This document shows, in pieces, positions 17,311 through 25,135 of a stretch of 45,945 nt of DNA. Location: NCBI GenBank assembly GCA_002724245.1, contig PBOG01000255.1, positions 1 through 45,945 on the forward strand. Direction: 5' to 3'. The notes under the pieces were generated by a model that saw only the letters and a list, made by a program, of their open reading frames with translations, did not search any database and was not told where the DNA came from. Numbering within the stretch: the first letter of the stretch is position 1; each line of letters opens with the position of its first letter. Source of the DNA: Planctomycetaceae bacterium. Lineage in GTDB: Bacteria > Planctomycetota > Planctomycetia > Pirellulales > Pirellulaceae. A program made the translations under genes and the position numbers.

Positions 17311-18837
17311 ATGCCCACCCGTCGTCAATTACTCACTGGTCTTGCCGGCTACAGCATCGCCCCGGGACTCTGCCTCGGACCTGGCCGATCGCAATCTGCT
17401 CGAGCTACGACCCGAGAACAGGACCGGGTCACATTGCGCGAGGACATCCGGCCACTTGTGCAGCTGATCGAAAACACACCTCGCGATCGCTGTTTTGAGC
17501 GGATTGCCGAACAACTGCGACGTGGCCTTCCCTATCGGGACTTTCTCGCTGCCTTGTATCTGGCAGGCATCCGCAATGTCAATCCGCAACCGCCGGGATT
17601 CAAATTCCACTGCGTCTTTGTCATTCATGCGGCGCACCAGATGAGCCTCGATGCACCAGCAGCGGACCGCCTGATGCCGCTCTTCTGGGCCCTCGACAAT
17701 TTCAAGATTTCCCAACAACAGGATGCGAACCAGGGTGACTTCCAATTGCAACCCGTTACGGGAAAACTACCCTCCACGCAACTGGCATGGCAGGAATTCC
17801 GGGCTGCCATGGATGACTGGGATGCACCGCGCGCCGATCGTGCTATTGTGGCCCTGGTTCGCAACGCCAGCGCCCACGAAATTATTTCGGGGCTTTGGGA
17901 ATACGGTGCGCGCGATTACCGGAACATCGGACACAAGGCCATTTTTGTAACCAATACCTGGCGGACGCTGCAAACCATCGGCTGGCACCACGCTGAACCG
18001 GCCCTGCGATCCCTGGTTCTCGGACTCCTCGACTACGGCCAGGAAGAAAAGGTCAATGGGTTCGCATTTGAAGATCAGACGTACCGATCAAACCTCAGAC
18101 TGGCCAACACGCTGTCCTCCCAGATGCTCACGGACCGTACCGGCCACGCTACAGATCCGGGTCCCACAAAGAGCTTGCTGGCGCTATTACGCGATAGCGA
18201 TAATGCGGCAGACGTCTGCCAGCATCTGACCGACGAATTACAAACGCAACGCTGCACACCTCAGCAAGCCTGGGACGCAATTCACCTGGCAGCGGGCGAA
18301 CTGATGATGCGCCAACCTGGCATTTTTGGGATCCATACGGTCACCTCATCAAGCGCTCTACGATACGCCTACGATACTGCCAGAGAACGCAGAATACAGG
18401 GGCTGCTATTACTGCAAGCAGCTGGTTGGATGTGTCAATTCCGTCAATTTATGGCGGATCAAAAAGCCGGTTTGAACGATACCGTAATCGACCAGCTAAA
18501 ACCCGCCGAGATCGACCCAGCCGGCCCGGACTCTTGCCAGCAGATCTTTGCCCAGATCGGCCAGGATCCACCGCTGGCAGCAACCCAAGCGATGCGCTAC
18601 GCCACCCGGAATCCTCTGGCCAGTGATTTCAAACGGCTGGGTAGAAACCTCATTTTTCGCAAGGCAACCGACGCACACGACTACAAATATGCCGTCTCAA
18701 TCTTTGAAGACTACCACCGAGTCAGTCCGGGCTGGAGGCCCCAGATGCTAGCCACCGCAACCTACCATCTACGCGGCAGCACGGTGCCAGATTCCCCGCT
18801 CATGAACCGCGCCCGCAAGGTCATCGATTCCATCTAA
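17311..18837 (+). CDS. Tat-exported protein of unknown function
   Basis: The 508-aa protein starts with a twin-arginine signal (MPTRRQLLTGLAGYSIAPG), so it is predicted to fold in the cytoplasm and be exported. The mature part is largely helical with many Trp and His residues and stretches such as FKFHCVFVIHAAHQM, HKAIFVTNTWRTLQTIGWHHAEPALR and HAATDAHDYKYAV-like His clusters. I recall similar planctomycete hypotheticals but no named domain. The in-frame ATG at 17206 overlaps the stop of the upstream isomerase and would put 35 residues before the Tat motif; AGGAG at 17300 argues for 17311. It probably belongs to the same transcript as the isomerase. Confidence 0.75.
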   Translation: MPTRRQLLTGLAGYSIAPGLCLGPGRSQSARATTREQDRVTLREDIRPLVQLIENTPRDRCFERIAEQLRRGLPYRDFLAALYLAGIRNVNPQPPGFKFHCVFVIHAAHQMSLDAPAADRLMPLFWALDNFKISQQQDANQGDFQLQPVTGKLPSTQLAWQEFRAAMDDWDAPRADRAIVALVRNASAHEIISGLWEYGARDYRNIGHKAIFVTNTWRTLQTIGWHHAEPALRSLVLGLLDYGQEEKVNGFAFEDQTYRSNLRLANTLSSQMLTDRTGHATDPGPTKSLLALLRDSDNAADVCQHLTDELQTQRCTPQQAWDAIHLAAGELMMRQPGIFGIHTVTSSSALRYAYDTARERRIQGLLLLQAAGWMCQFRQFMADQKAGLNDTVIDQLKPAEIDPAGPDSCQQIFAQIGQDPPLAATQAMRYATRNPLASDFKRLGRNLIFRKATDAHDYKYAVSIFEDYHRVSPGWRPQMLATATYHLRGSTVPDSPLMNRARKVIDSI

Positions 18838-18848
18838 CAGTCAACAGA

Positions 18849-18910
18849 GACGCCGACTGCACTGCACCCCGGAACTGGATCCAACCCCTCGTCGGGGTGC
18901 ACAAGGCGTC
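18849..18910. terminator. Large inverted repeat between convergent genes
   Basis: A 9-bp perfect stem (tgcaccccg / cggggtgca, 18863-18871 and 18893-18901) is enclosed by a 6-bp stem (gacgcc / ggcgtc). It fills the 87-bp gap between two convergent genes, so a shared two-way terminator is likely, though neither side has a strong T-run. Confidence 0.5.
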
Positions 18911-18924
18911 GTGATCTTAGCAGC

Positions 18925-19887
18925 TTACGTGCTGACCACGTGCTGCAGAGGTTCGCCACGCAAACCAAGGCGGAGATTCTCAATCGAAATTTCCGCCATA
19001 CGTTGACGCGTCTGCTCCGTCGCACTTCCCAAATGCGGTGCGATCGTCAAATTATCCAGTGCCAGTAGTGGGTGGTCGCGGGGAAGTGGTTCTGGATCCG
19101 TCACATCCACCGCCGCCGCATAAATAGTCTTCTGCTGCAAAGCTGAAGTCAGCGCCTCGGTTTGGATGACCGATCCTCGGGCCACATTGATCAGGGTTGC
19201 CGTAGACTTCATCAGCGACAATTCTTCGGACCCAATCATGCCTTCTGTTTCCGCGGTCAAAGGAACGCTAAGTACTACAAAATCAGACTGGCGAAGAAGG
19301 TCATCACGATCGGAATAGCGCACACCAAGCGTTTCTTCGGCAGACTCATTCCGGTTGCGATTGTGATACAAAACGGTCATATCGAAACCACTTGCCCGAC
19401 GGGCAATTTGTTCGCCGATGCGACCCATACCGATGATACCTAACGTGGCACCGTGTACTTCTCGTCCTAACATGTACCCAGGATCATACACGGTAAATTC
19501 GGGGCTGCGGGCGTAACGATCTCCCTCCATCAAACGCCTCGCCCCAGCCATCAGCAGTGTAAACGCCATATCTGCTGTAGCGCCGTTGAGAATTCCCGGG
19601 GTGTTACCCACTGGGATTCCCCGAGCAACGGCGTCTGGCACATTGATGTGGTCAACACCCACACCATAATTGCTGATCACCTTGACGCCGGGAAGACGAT
19701 CAAGCATCTCCCCGTCCAGATGGGGGTGGCCGTAGGTATACACGCCATCCACGGGTCCAGCGGTCGTAGAAATGCCGTTTACGGCAACCTCCCAGGGCAA
19801 CCATTCGACAAGGTCTGCCAAAGTATCTGTAATAATTGGCGCCAGCGGGCCATCAGCAACAACACGAAATAAACGGTCGGTTGACAT
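18925..19887 (-). CDS. D-isomer specific 2-hydroxyacid dehydrogenase
   Basis: This 320-aa NAD(P)-dependent enzyme interconverts a D-2-hydroxy acid and its 2-oxo acid. The nucleotide-binding loop is LGIIGMGRIGEQIARR (residues 149-164). The catalytic triad of the family is present: R237 (NVARGSV), E266 (DVTDPEPLP) and H285 (IAPHLGSAT). The substrate loop SNYGVGVDHINV is typical of glyoxylate/hydroxypyruvate reductases, which is the best guess. A GAAAAGAG sequence precedes the ATG. Its position near a 3-substituted-pyruvate decarboxylase allows a role in making or using the same 2-oxo acid, as sulfolactate dehydrogenases do, but that is inference. Confidence 0.92.
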   Translation of the reverse strand: MSTDRLFRVVADGPLAPIITDTLADLVEWLPWEVAVNGISTTAGPVDGVYTYGHPHLDGEMLDRLPGVKVISNYGVGVDHINVPDAVARGIPVGNTPGILNGATADMAFTLLMAGARRLMEGDRYARSPEFTVYDPGYMLGREVHGATLGIIGMGRIGEQIARRASGFDMTVLYHNRNRNESAEETLGVRYSDRDDLLRQSDFVVLSVPLTAETEGMIGSEELSLMKSTATLINVARGSVIQTEALTSALQQKTIYAAAVDVTDPEPLPRDHPLLALDNLTIAPHLGSATEQTRQRMAEISIENLRLGLRGEPLQHVVST

Positions 19888-19990
19888 TTTGCTCTTTTCA
19901 ATGAGGAATGGCTTCAGGAAGTCATCACAACAAACGGATCAGAAACTGCTCCAGGCCAACCCCGGGTTCCTGGATATGGGCACCCGGTCT

Positions 19991-20848
19991 CTACCTGACA
20001 GGTGGCGACACACCGCGTCGGGGACACGGATGCTGGAACGGCGGTTGCGCAGCCGCCCATTTTCCTTTGGCTGGGTGTTTTGCGTGCACATAGCGTTTGA
20101 ACAAATCGACCACCGCGTCATCACTCTTATCGACGTAAAGCGAAAACCAATCTCCGGCGATCCCTTTCTTGGCCACGCGAATTCCGGCAGCCAATCTTCC
20201 GCGATGGTCTCCGCCCGCGCAATCCCCAGCGACTAACGCCGCCATCAAACGATCCGTCAAACTTCCCTTTGTAGTTTCATACGCTCGGGCCATTTCAGTA
20301 ATCACTCGGCGACCGCCCAGGGTGTTACCCTGACAGCAGTAATAGCGCCCCGTGATCGCCCCCCAATAGCGACTCCGAGCAGGTGCCTGGGTTGGATTAT
20401 GAACCGCGGCACGACCCTGCAGATCGATGATCGCCAACTGTCGCATTTCGGCGGCCGGGTCCTGTTCCAGCAACTCCAACAACACCGCTTCGGGCCGCTT
20501 GCCAGCCGCGAGCAAGTCAAGTGCCTGCTCTCCCCAACGCGGAACGTGATGATGCTGGGTGCAAAACGCCCCAACACCTGCACGCACATAAGGTACAACC
20601 TTTCCCACCGCTGGATATTTACTGGCAACTGCCGCGCCGCATACCCCGGTTTGCGGATCGACGGCAACAATTGAAAAAGTGGCAGTGATCGCGTCTTCGG
20701 TGGAACCCGTGGGCAACTCTGCATTCGAAAGGCAATGTGGCCCGATACCCTGATGACTCACCCGCCCCAGGCTTGGATCCTGCGTGACTTGCTGGCCAGA
20801 GGCTGACAGGTTGATCAGAAGAAGCAAGAAAAACATCGTCGCGCGCAT
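19991..20848 (-). CDS. Secreted DUF1028 family protein (Ntn-hydrolase-like)
   Basis: The 285-aa protein has a Sec signal peptide (MRATMFFLLLLINLSASG) and then a short lead before the DUF1028 domain, which starts ATFSIVAVDPQTGVCGAAVASKYPAVG and continues RAGVGAFCTQ, RQLAIIDLQGRAAVHNP and GRYYCCQGNTLGG. DUF1028 proteins have an Ntn-hydrolase fold. Many are cytoplasmic, so the exported form is notable. CCCGGGGGATCC-like purine-rich sequence precedes the ATG at 20848, which is preferred to the upstream frame opening at 20902. The C-terminus is Pro-rich and basic. Substrate unknown. Confidence 0.85.
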   Translation of the reverse strand: MRATMFFLLLLINLSASGQQVTQDPSLGRVSHQGIGPHCLSNAELPTGSTEDAITATFSIVAVDPQTGVCGAAVASKYPAVGKVVPYVRAGVGAFCTQHHHVPRWGEQALDLLAAGKRPEAVLLELLEQDPAAEMRQLAIIDLQGRAAVHNPTQAPARSRYWGAITGRYYCCQGNTLGGRRVITEMARAYETTKGSLTDRLMAALVAGDCAGGDHRGRLAAGIRVAKKGIAGDWFSLYVDKSDDAVVDLFKRYVHAKHPAKGKWAAAQPPFQHPCPRRGVSPPVR

Positions 20849-21093
20849 GCGGGATCCCCCTGGAAACTGCTTCTCCGTTGCGCCAAGTCGTACCCAACCC
20901 ATGCAGAAGCTATTCTCTTCTATCGATTCAGCGAGCGGCGAAGATGCTGAGCTAGTATAAACCGGTTGCCTGCCACGGAATCGACCTGGTGGGACTCCCC
21001 AAGTGGCCAGCTGCCTGCAAGCGGGACTGATCGTAAACTACGTGGAAGCCGTCGGCAACCTTTAGACATAACACCACTCAGGGAGACACCGGG

Positions 21094-22005
21094 ATGGCAC
21101 TCGACCGACGTAAACTCATAGCCGGTACCGCCGCCAGCACAGCAGCACTGTTGACAGCAAAACAAAACGGCGGTGCCGCAGCAAATCCGCCCGCATCCAA
21201 CTACATGTTTTGTGCTTTCGTGAAGTCCATTCAAAAGCTGTCGTATCGGCAGTTAGCCGAAACCGTGGCCGACCTGGGATTTGACGGCATCGAAGCAACC
21301 GTTCGGGAAGGCGGCCAGGTCTTACCTGAACGCGTTCAAGACGACCTTCCCAAACTGGTTGAAGCACTCCGCACACATAACCTTGAAATTGGCCTGATGG
21401 CTTCCAGCGTCCATCACCTGAATCAACCCGAGACAGAAAAGGTTCTGCGCACTGCCAGCCAACTGGGAATCAAACGGTATCGCATGAAATACTTCCGTTA
21501 CGATCTCGACCTCCCCGTGATTCCACAGATCAATCAGATTCGCGCTCAAATCACCGATTTGGTGGCGCTACATCGCGAATTGGGATTACAAGGTATTTAC
21601 CAGAACCATGCCGGTGCGAATCTTTTTGGTTGTGCCATCTGGGACCTCCACCAGGTCGTGAAAGACTTTGCCGTGAAAGATCTGGCAATTGCTTTTGACA
21701 TCCGCCACGCCACCGTGGAAGGAGGCCTGGCCTGGCCCCTTCACTTCAACCTCGCACGACCTCACCTGGGATCTGTTTTTTTGAAAGACTTTGCCTGGGA
21801 AAAACAGATTTCAAAGTGGCGCATCAAGAACGTCCCGTTCGGATCGGGCCAGGTTGATGCGGCGTTCGGCCGCCAACTGCGCCAAAGTGGATTCAAAGGC
21901 CCTGTTTCCATCCATGTTGAATATCTCCCTGAAGAGAGCCTTGCCGCCAATGTCGCCGCCTTGAAACGAGACCTGGCTACCGCTCGAAACTGGCTGACGA
22001 CCTAG
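21094..22005 (+). CDS. Tat-exported sugar isomerase/epimerase-like TIM barrel
   Basis: The 303-aa protein begins with a twin-arginine signal (MALDRRKLIAGTAASTAALL) followed by an AP-endonuclease-2-like TIM barrel: LGFDGIEATVREGGQVLP, GIYQNHAGANLFG, IAFDIRHATVEGG, LGSVFLKDFAWE, GPVSIHVEYLPEE. The expected Glu at the first ligand is replaced by NHAG, so metal binding may differ from the cytoplasmic relative at 16340. AGGGAGA lies about 8 bp before the ATG. Such exported barrels are common in planctomycete carbohydrate clusters; the substrate is not known. Confidence 0.85.
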   Translation: MALDRRKLIAGTAASTAALLTAKQNGGAAANPPASNYMFCAFVKSIQKLSYRQLAETVADLGFDGIEATVREGGQVLPERVQDDLPKLVEALRTHNLEIGLMASSVHHLNQPETEKVLRTASQLGIKRYRMKYFRYDLDLPVIPQINQIRAQITDLVALHRELGLQGIYQNHAGANLFGCAIWDLHQVVKDFAVKDLAIAFDIRHATVEGGLAWPLHFNLARPHLGSVFLKDFAWEKQISKWRIKNVPFGSGQVDAAFGRQLRQSGFKGPVSIHVEYLPEESLAANVAALKRDLATARNWLTT

Positions 22006-22123
22006 GCGTTTATGGCTGCCGGGGAATCTGGCAATGTGCGAAATTGGGCGGTTGCGGCGCCCCGGCAGCGTCGGATAGAATACGGGACTCCTAAGATATG
22101 TTTTCTGGATGCGGAGACCGCTG

Positions 22124-22213
22124 GTGGGAACCAAAAAATCGGGTAAAGGACGCCGCAAAGTAGGGCGCAAGAAACGTCGCATGCGGGCCAAGATTCGCCA
22201 CCGCAAGAAATAG
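22124..22213 (+). CDS. Tiny very basic protein, AURKAIP1/COX24-like
   Basis: A GTG-started frame of 29 codons encodes a protein that is mostly Lys and Arg, beginning MGTKKSGKGRRKVGRKKRR and ending KIRHRKK. GGAGA lies 6 bp before the GTG. An in-frame ATG at 22109 would add five residues. The pattern resembles bacterial AURKAIP1/COX24-domain proteins, small basic ribosome-associated proteins (bS22-like) often missed in annotation. It is read in the same direction as the upstream Tat TIM-barrel gene, about 118 bp away. The identification rests on composition and size only. Confidence 0.6.
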   Translation: MGTKKSGKGRRKVGRKKRRMRAKIRHRKK

Positions 22214-22410
22214 GTTCACACGGCTGCTACGCCAAAGTGCGAACGGGTGGTGAATGCGGTACGCATACCGCGATGTCTGGGTGCAATCCAATCGTCGTCG
22301 GGCCCTGTCATGTCAGCCGGGCTGCAGAGTGGCTTTTTCTCCACAACTCGTCCCCAGAGCAATGTGCGCCTGTCCCAGGTATACGTCGTACAGGGGAAGT
22401 GTGCGAAACC

Positions 22411-24018
22411 CTAAATCGAGGTGTTGCCAGTACGCGGCCGGAGCGCCAGGCCCAACATAAACAGGGCCACGAGTACCAGCAGCAAAGGAATCGCAATCCA
22501 GGCCATTCCCGTGCGGGTAATCAAGGTTGGCAAGAGCAACGTCAAAATGCCTCCGCCGATGAACGGTGCCGAAAGGGGTGCGGCTAGCGCATAGTCTTCG
22601 GCGGCACCGCTGTCCAAATTCTTGTCGACAATACGAGCGAGCACAAAACCGGTTGCAGTCGTTCCAGTAGACATTCCGTAATTGATGATGCCCAATTCAA
22701 ACCAATATTGAGAAGGCAGCAAGCGTCTGGCGACGACCAACAAACAAAAACCAGTCCACAAGAACGCCGCTACGATGAGCAAACCAAGTTCCTTCCACAC
22801 ATCAAAAACGGCGGTCAAATTGAGCGAAGCAATCGCAGCCACAACCAGAAGTTCCATCGCTGCGCCCGTCAGTCGTTGGACGCTCGCCCCATCGATCAAA
22901 TCCGCCAGGCGCAGTAGCTCTGCCGCTCTCCTGACAAGCAGCCCACCCAGCAAGGTATAAATGAACAGTGGTAGCGTTTTCAACTGCGACACCAACGCAA
23001 ACCCAATACCCGGGTCATTAAACTCCTCCCGATTGATGGCACCGTCTCGATCCAAATCGGACATAAGAACTTGCCGAGCCGCCTCATCGTCTCGTACAGC
23101 TGCTCCGATCTCCGCACTATCGAGCTTTCCATCGTGGTTTGTGTCAGCCTGTTCAAAGCTCCGTTGCGTCATCGCTGTCAGTACCGGGTTCACTGCTTCC
23201 GCAACAGTTGCGCGCAACGCCCAACCTATTCCAAACGCGATGGTCAAGATCAACACCTGAAAGAGAAATGGATCAATCACATCCCCGTGCACTCGACCGA
23301 GTGCGACCGGCTGGGGATGACGGCGGGCTTCCAAACCGGTGACGCGGTGGAATGTGACTTCACCTGCGCGAGTCCAACCGCGCCGCATGGCGATGTTCAC
23401 ATAGACAATGCCACTCAGCACGCTGAACACCAAACCAACCGTCGCCATAAAGGTCCCCAGATCCGTTCCACCGGTCAAGCCAACCGCCTCACTCTCGAAA
23501 ACCTGTCCCATCGCCGCCGCGGTCCCGTGCCCCCCCGCAAATCCAACTTCAATCAACATCCCAAATGCGTTCGGGACGTCTGTGAACTGCTGTATGATCA
23601 ACCAGGTGACTAGAAGTCCTACAGTCGTCTGACCCAGCACAACAATCCAGACAACGATTCCCTCCCGTGCAGCCAACCGCAGACTCTGCTGTACGGGGCG
23701 GGCTCGCCGGTCGAGAAGTAACCCCGCGAACACTACAGCGATCAGCCAACCAGGCCAGGTCTTCCATTCACCGGCACAATCATGGATCCCCTGTACCCAC
23801 CATACGAGCTCCCCGCTGGTTTCTGGCGGCGCTTCTCCAACGGTAGTGCCCTCTGTATTTGGCGTGGCGATCTGCAACGTGAGCTGGACCAACACCAGAC
23901 CAACCAGCCCACCCAGAATAGACGCAGGAATATAGAGTCCCTGTAGCCAGGCAAGTCGGGCCCTCAGAACAAAGCCCGTCATCAACAGTAAGGCGGCGAC
24001 CAGAAATGCAGTTTGCAT
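22411..24018 (-). CDS. GltS-type sodium/glutamate symporter homologue with inserted EF-hand pair
   Basis: This 535-aa inner-membrane protein resembles the sodium/glutamate symporter GltS. The family hallmark GFAGGHGTAAAMG is present in the first half, and the second half has the matching re-entrant segment NYGMSTGTTATGFVLARI. Between the two inverted halves, residues about 292-332 hold two complete EF-hand loops, DTNHDGKLDSAE and DLDRDGAINREE, each with acidic or Asn ligands at 1, 3, 5, 9 and 12 and Gly at 6. E. coli GltS, about 400 aa, has none. Calcium control of transport is a plausible inference. The ATG at 24018 is used; a TTG at 24033 is possible. Transported substrate uncertain. Confidence 0.85.
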   Translation of the reverse strand: MQTAFLVAALLLMTGFVLRARLAWLQGLYIPASILGGLVGLVLVQLTLQIATPNTEGTTVGEAPPETSGELVWWVQGIHDCAGEWKTWPGWLIAVVFAGLLLDRRARPVQQSLRLAAREGIVVWIVVLGQTTVGLLVTWLIIQQFTDVPNAFGMLIEVGFAGGHGTAAAMGQVFESEAVGLTGGTDLGTFMATVGLVFSVLSGIVYVNIAMRRGWTRAGEVTFHRVTGLEARRHPQPVALGRVHGDVIDPFLFQVLILTIAFGIGWALRATVAEAVNPVLTAMTQRSFEQADTNHDGKLDSAEIGAAVRDDEAARQVLMSDLDRDGAINREEFNDPGIGFALVSQLKTLPLFIYTLLGGLLVRRAAELLRLADLIDGASVQRLTGAAMELLVVAAIASLNLTAVFDVWKELGLLIVAAFLWTGFCLLVVARRLLPSQYWFELGIINYGMSTGTTATGFVLARIVDKNLDSGAAEDYALAAPLSAPFIGGGILTLLLPTLITRTGMAWIAIPLLLVLVALFMLGLALRPRTGNTSI

Positions 24019-24466
24019 TAGCGAATGACTCAAGTGACCAACGATAGTCCAGCCACAACATCAATCACCGCGCACACCCGCAGTAATTGCCATACCAGCT
24101 CCGCGCCACCAGACAGGTGATCCCTTGCTGGCACTGTCGGTGCCTCCACGGATGGACAGCCTCGCGTCATCGATCGTGCGCCTCTCCAACCGTGGCATGT
24201 CACCGCAAGTGGTTTCCTGGCTTCCAACCGGCCCTGACGGCGAGTACAACGGACAGCAGTCACATGCCTGGCCCATGGTAAGGTGCGGTCACCCGTGGAC
24301 TCAAATCGTACCTGCTTTTTCCATTCGATGCACGTTTACTTCGGCAAATTCAGGGTATGGGAATCGCCAACTTGCGACACGTCCAGAAAGGTCTCACTAT
24401 CCTCTTCGCGCGCCTCGTAAGGCGAAGCATATTCGCTCAAGAGCCAACGCAAGGGAGAACTCAACC
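24019..24466. other. Gene-free divergent promoter region
   Basis: About 450 bp separates the transporter gene from the divergent glycosyltransferase gene. I see no credible coding frame. A short match to a cobalamin-riboswitch box at 24211-24224 (reverse strand) lacks the rest of the motif and is rejected. Confidence 0.45.
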
Positions 24467-25135
24467 GTGAAATTGCTGGGCATGTTCGCCAAGTACTGGG
24501 AACCAGGACAGGTCAAAACCAGACTGGCGGCAACCCTCGGTGAGCAGCCATCCGCTCGGATGTATCAGGTTTTTGTCGAGACTTTGATCCATCGCCTTGC
24601 CGACGTCGCAGACCATCGCATCCTGGCTTTCGCACCACCCGACAGAGAGCACAATTTTCGGCGGGTACAAGAGACCTGGGATCTCCAGCGCCAGCTGGAC
24701 CCTGGAGACCTGGGTGACCGCATGCAGTATTTCTTTGAAACGGCTCTGCGCGACGGATTCGATCGTGTCGTGCTGATCGGATCTGATAGTCCCGACCTGC
24801 CGGTCGATGTTCTACACCAGGCTTTTGAACAACTACGCGATCATGACGTCGTGCTGGGACCCAGCCTCGATGGTGGCTACTATCTGATCGGGGTCGCAGG
24901 GCAAGTCCCCTCCGTCTTCGACGGTATGCCCTGGAGCTCTCCTGAGCTATGGGAAAGAACGGTCAGTCGATTAACCGAGCAGCAGTGTCGCTTCGCTGTG
25001 CTCCCAACGTGGTATGATGTGGACACTTTGGCGGACCTTACCTTATTGAACAAAAAGTTGGCGCGTCACACCGGGGATCCCTGGCTGGAAGATCTTCGCG
25101 CACTCGTCGATTCATTACTCCATGACAACGCCTGA
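24467..25135 (+). CDS. DUF2064/TIGR04282 glycosyltransferase-like protein
   Basis: The 222-aa protein belongs to the DUF2064 family (TIGR04282, linked in some bacteria to arsenosugar synthesis), a GT-A-like nucleotidyl/glycosyl transferase fold. Key parts are the N-terminal LLGMFAKYWEPGQVKTRLA, which resembles the nucleotide-binding loop of sugar nucleotidyltransferases, and LIGSDSPDLPVDVL and LGPSLDGGYYLIGV with likely metal-binding Asp residues, then PWSSPELW and YDVDTLADL. The start is a GTG with AAGGGAGA 8 bp upstream; the open frame further upstream has no family similarity. Its last 14 bases overlap the next gene, so the two are translationally coupled. No arsenic gene is seen nearby. 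Confidence 0.87.
   Translation: MKLLGMFAKYWEPGQVKTRLAATLGEQPSARMYQVFVETLIHRLADVADHRILAFAPPDREHNFRRVQETWDLQRQLDPGDLGDRMQYFFETALRDGFDRVVLIGSDSPDLPVDVLHQAFEQLRDHDVVLGPSLDGGYYLIGVAGQVPSVFDGMPWSSPELWERTVSRLTEQQCRFAVLPTWYDVDTLADLTLLNKKLARHTGDPWLEDLRALVDSLLHDNA

Noticed and set aside
24205-24300. Cobalamin riboswitch-like box on the reverse strand (AAGCCAGGAAACC)
   Set aside because: Only the one short box fits. The conserved core and receptor-loop sequences of B12 riboswitches are absent, and the box is about 190 bp from the transporter start.
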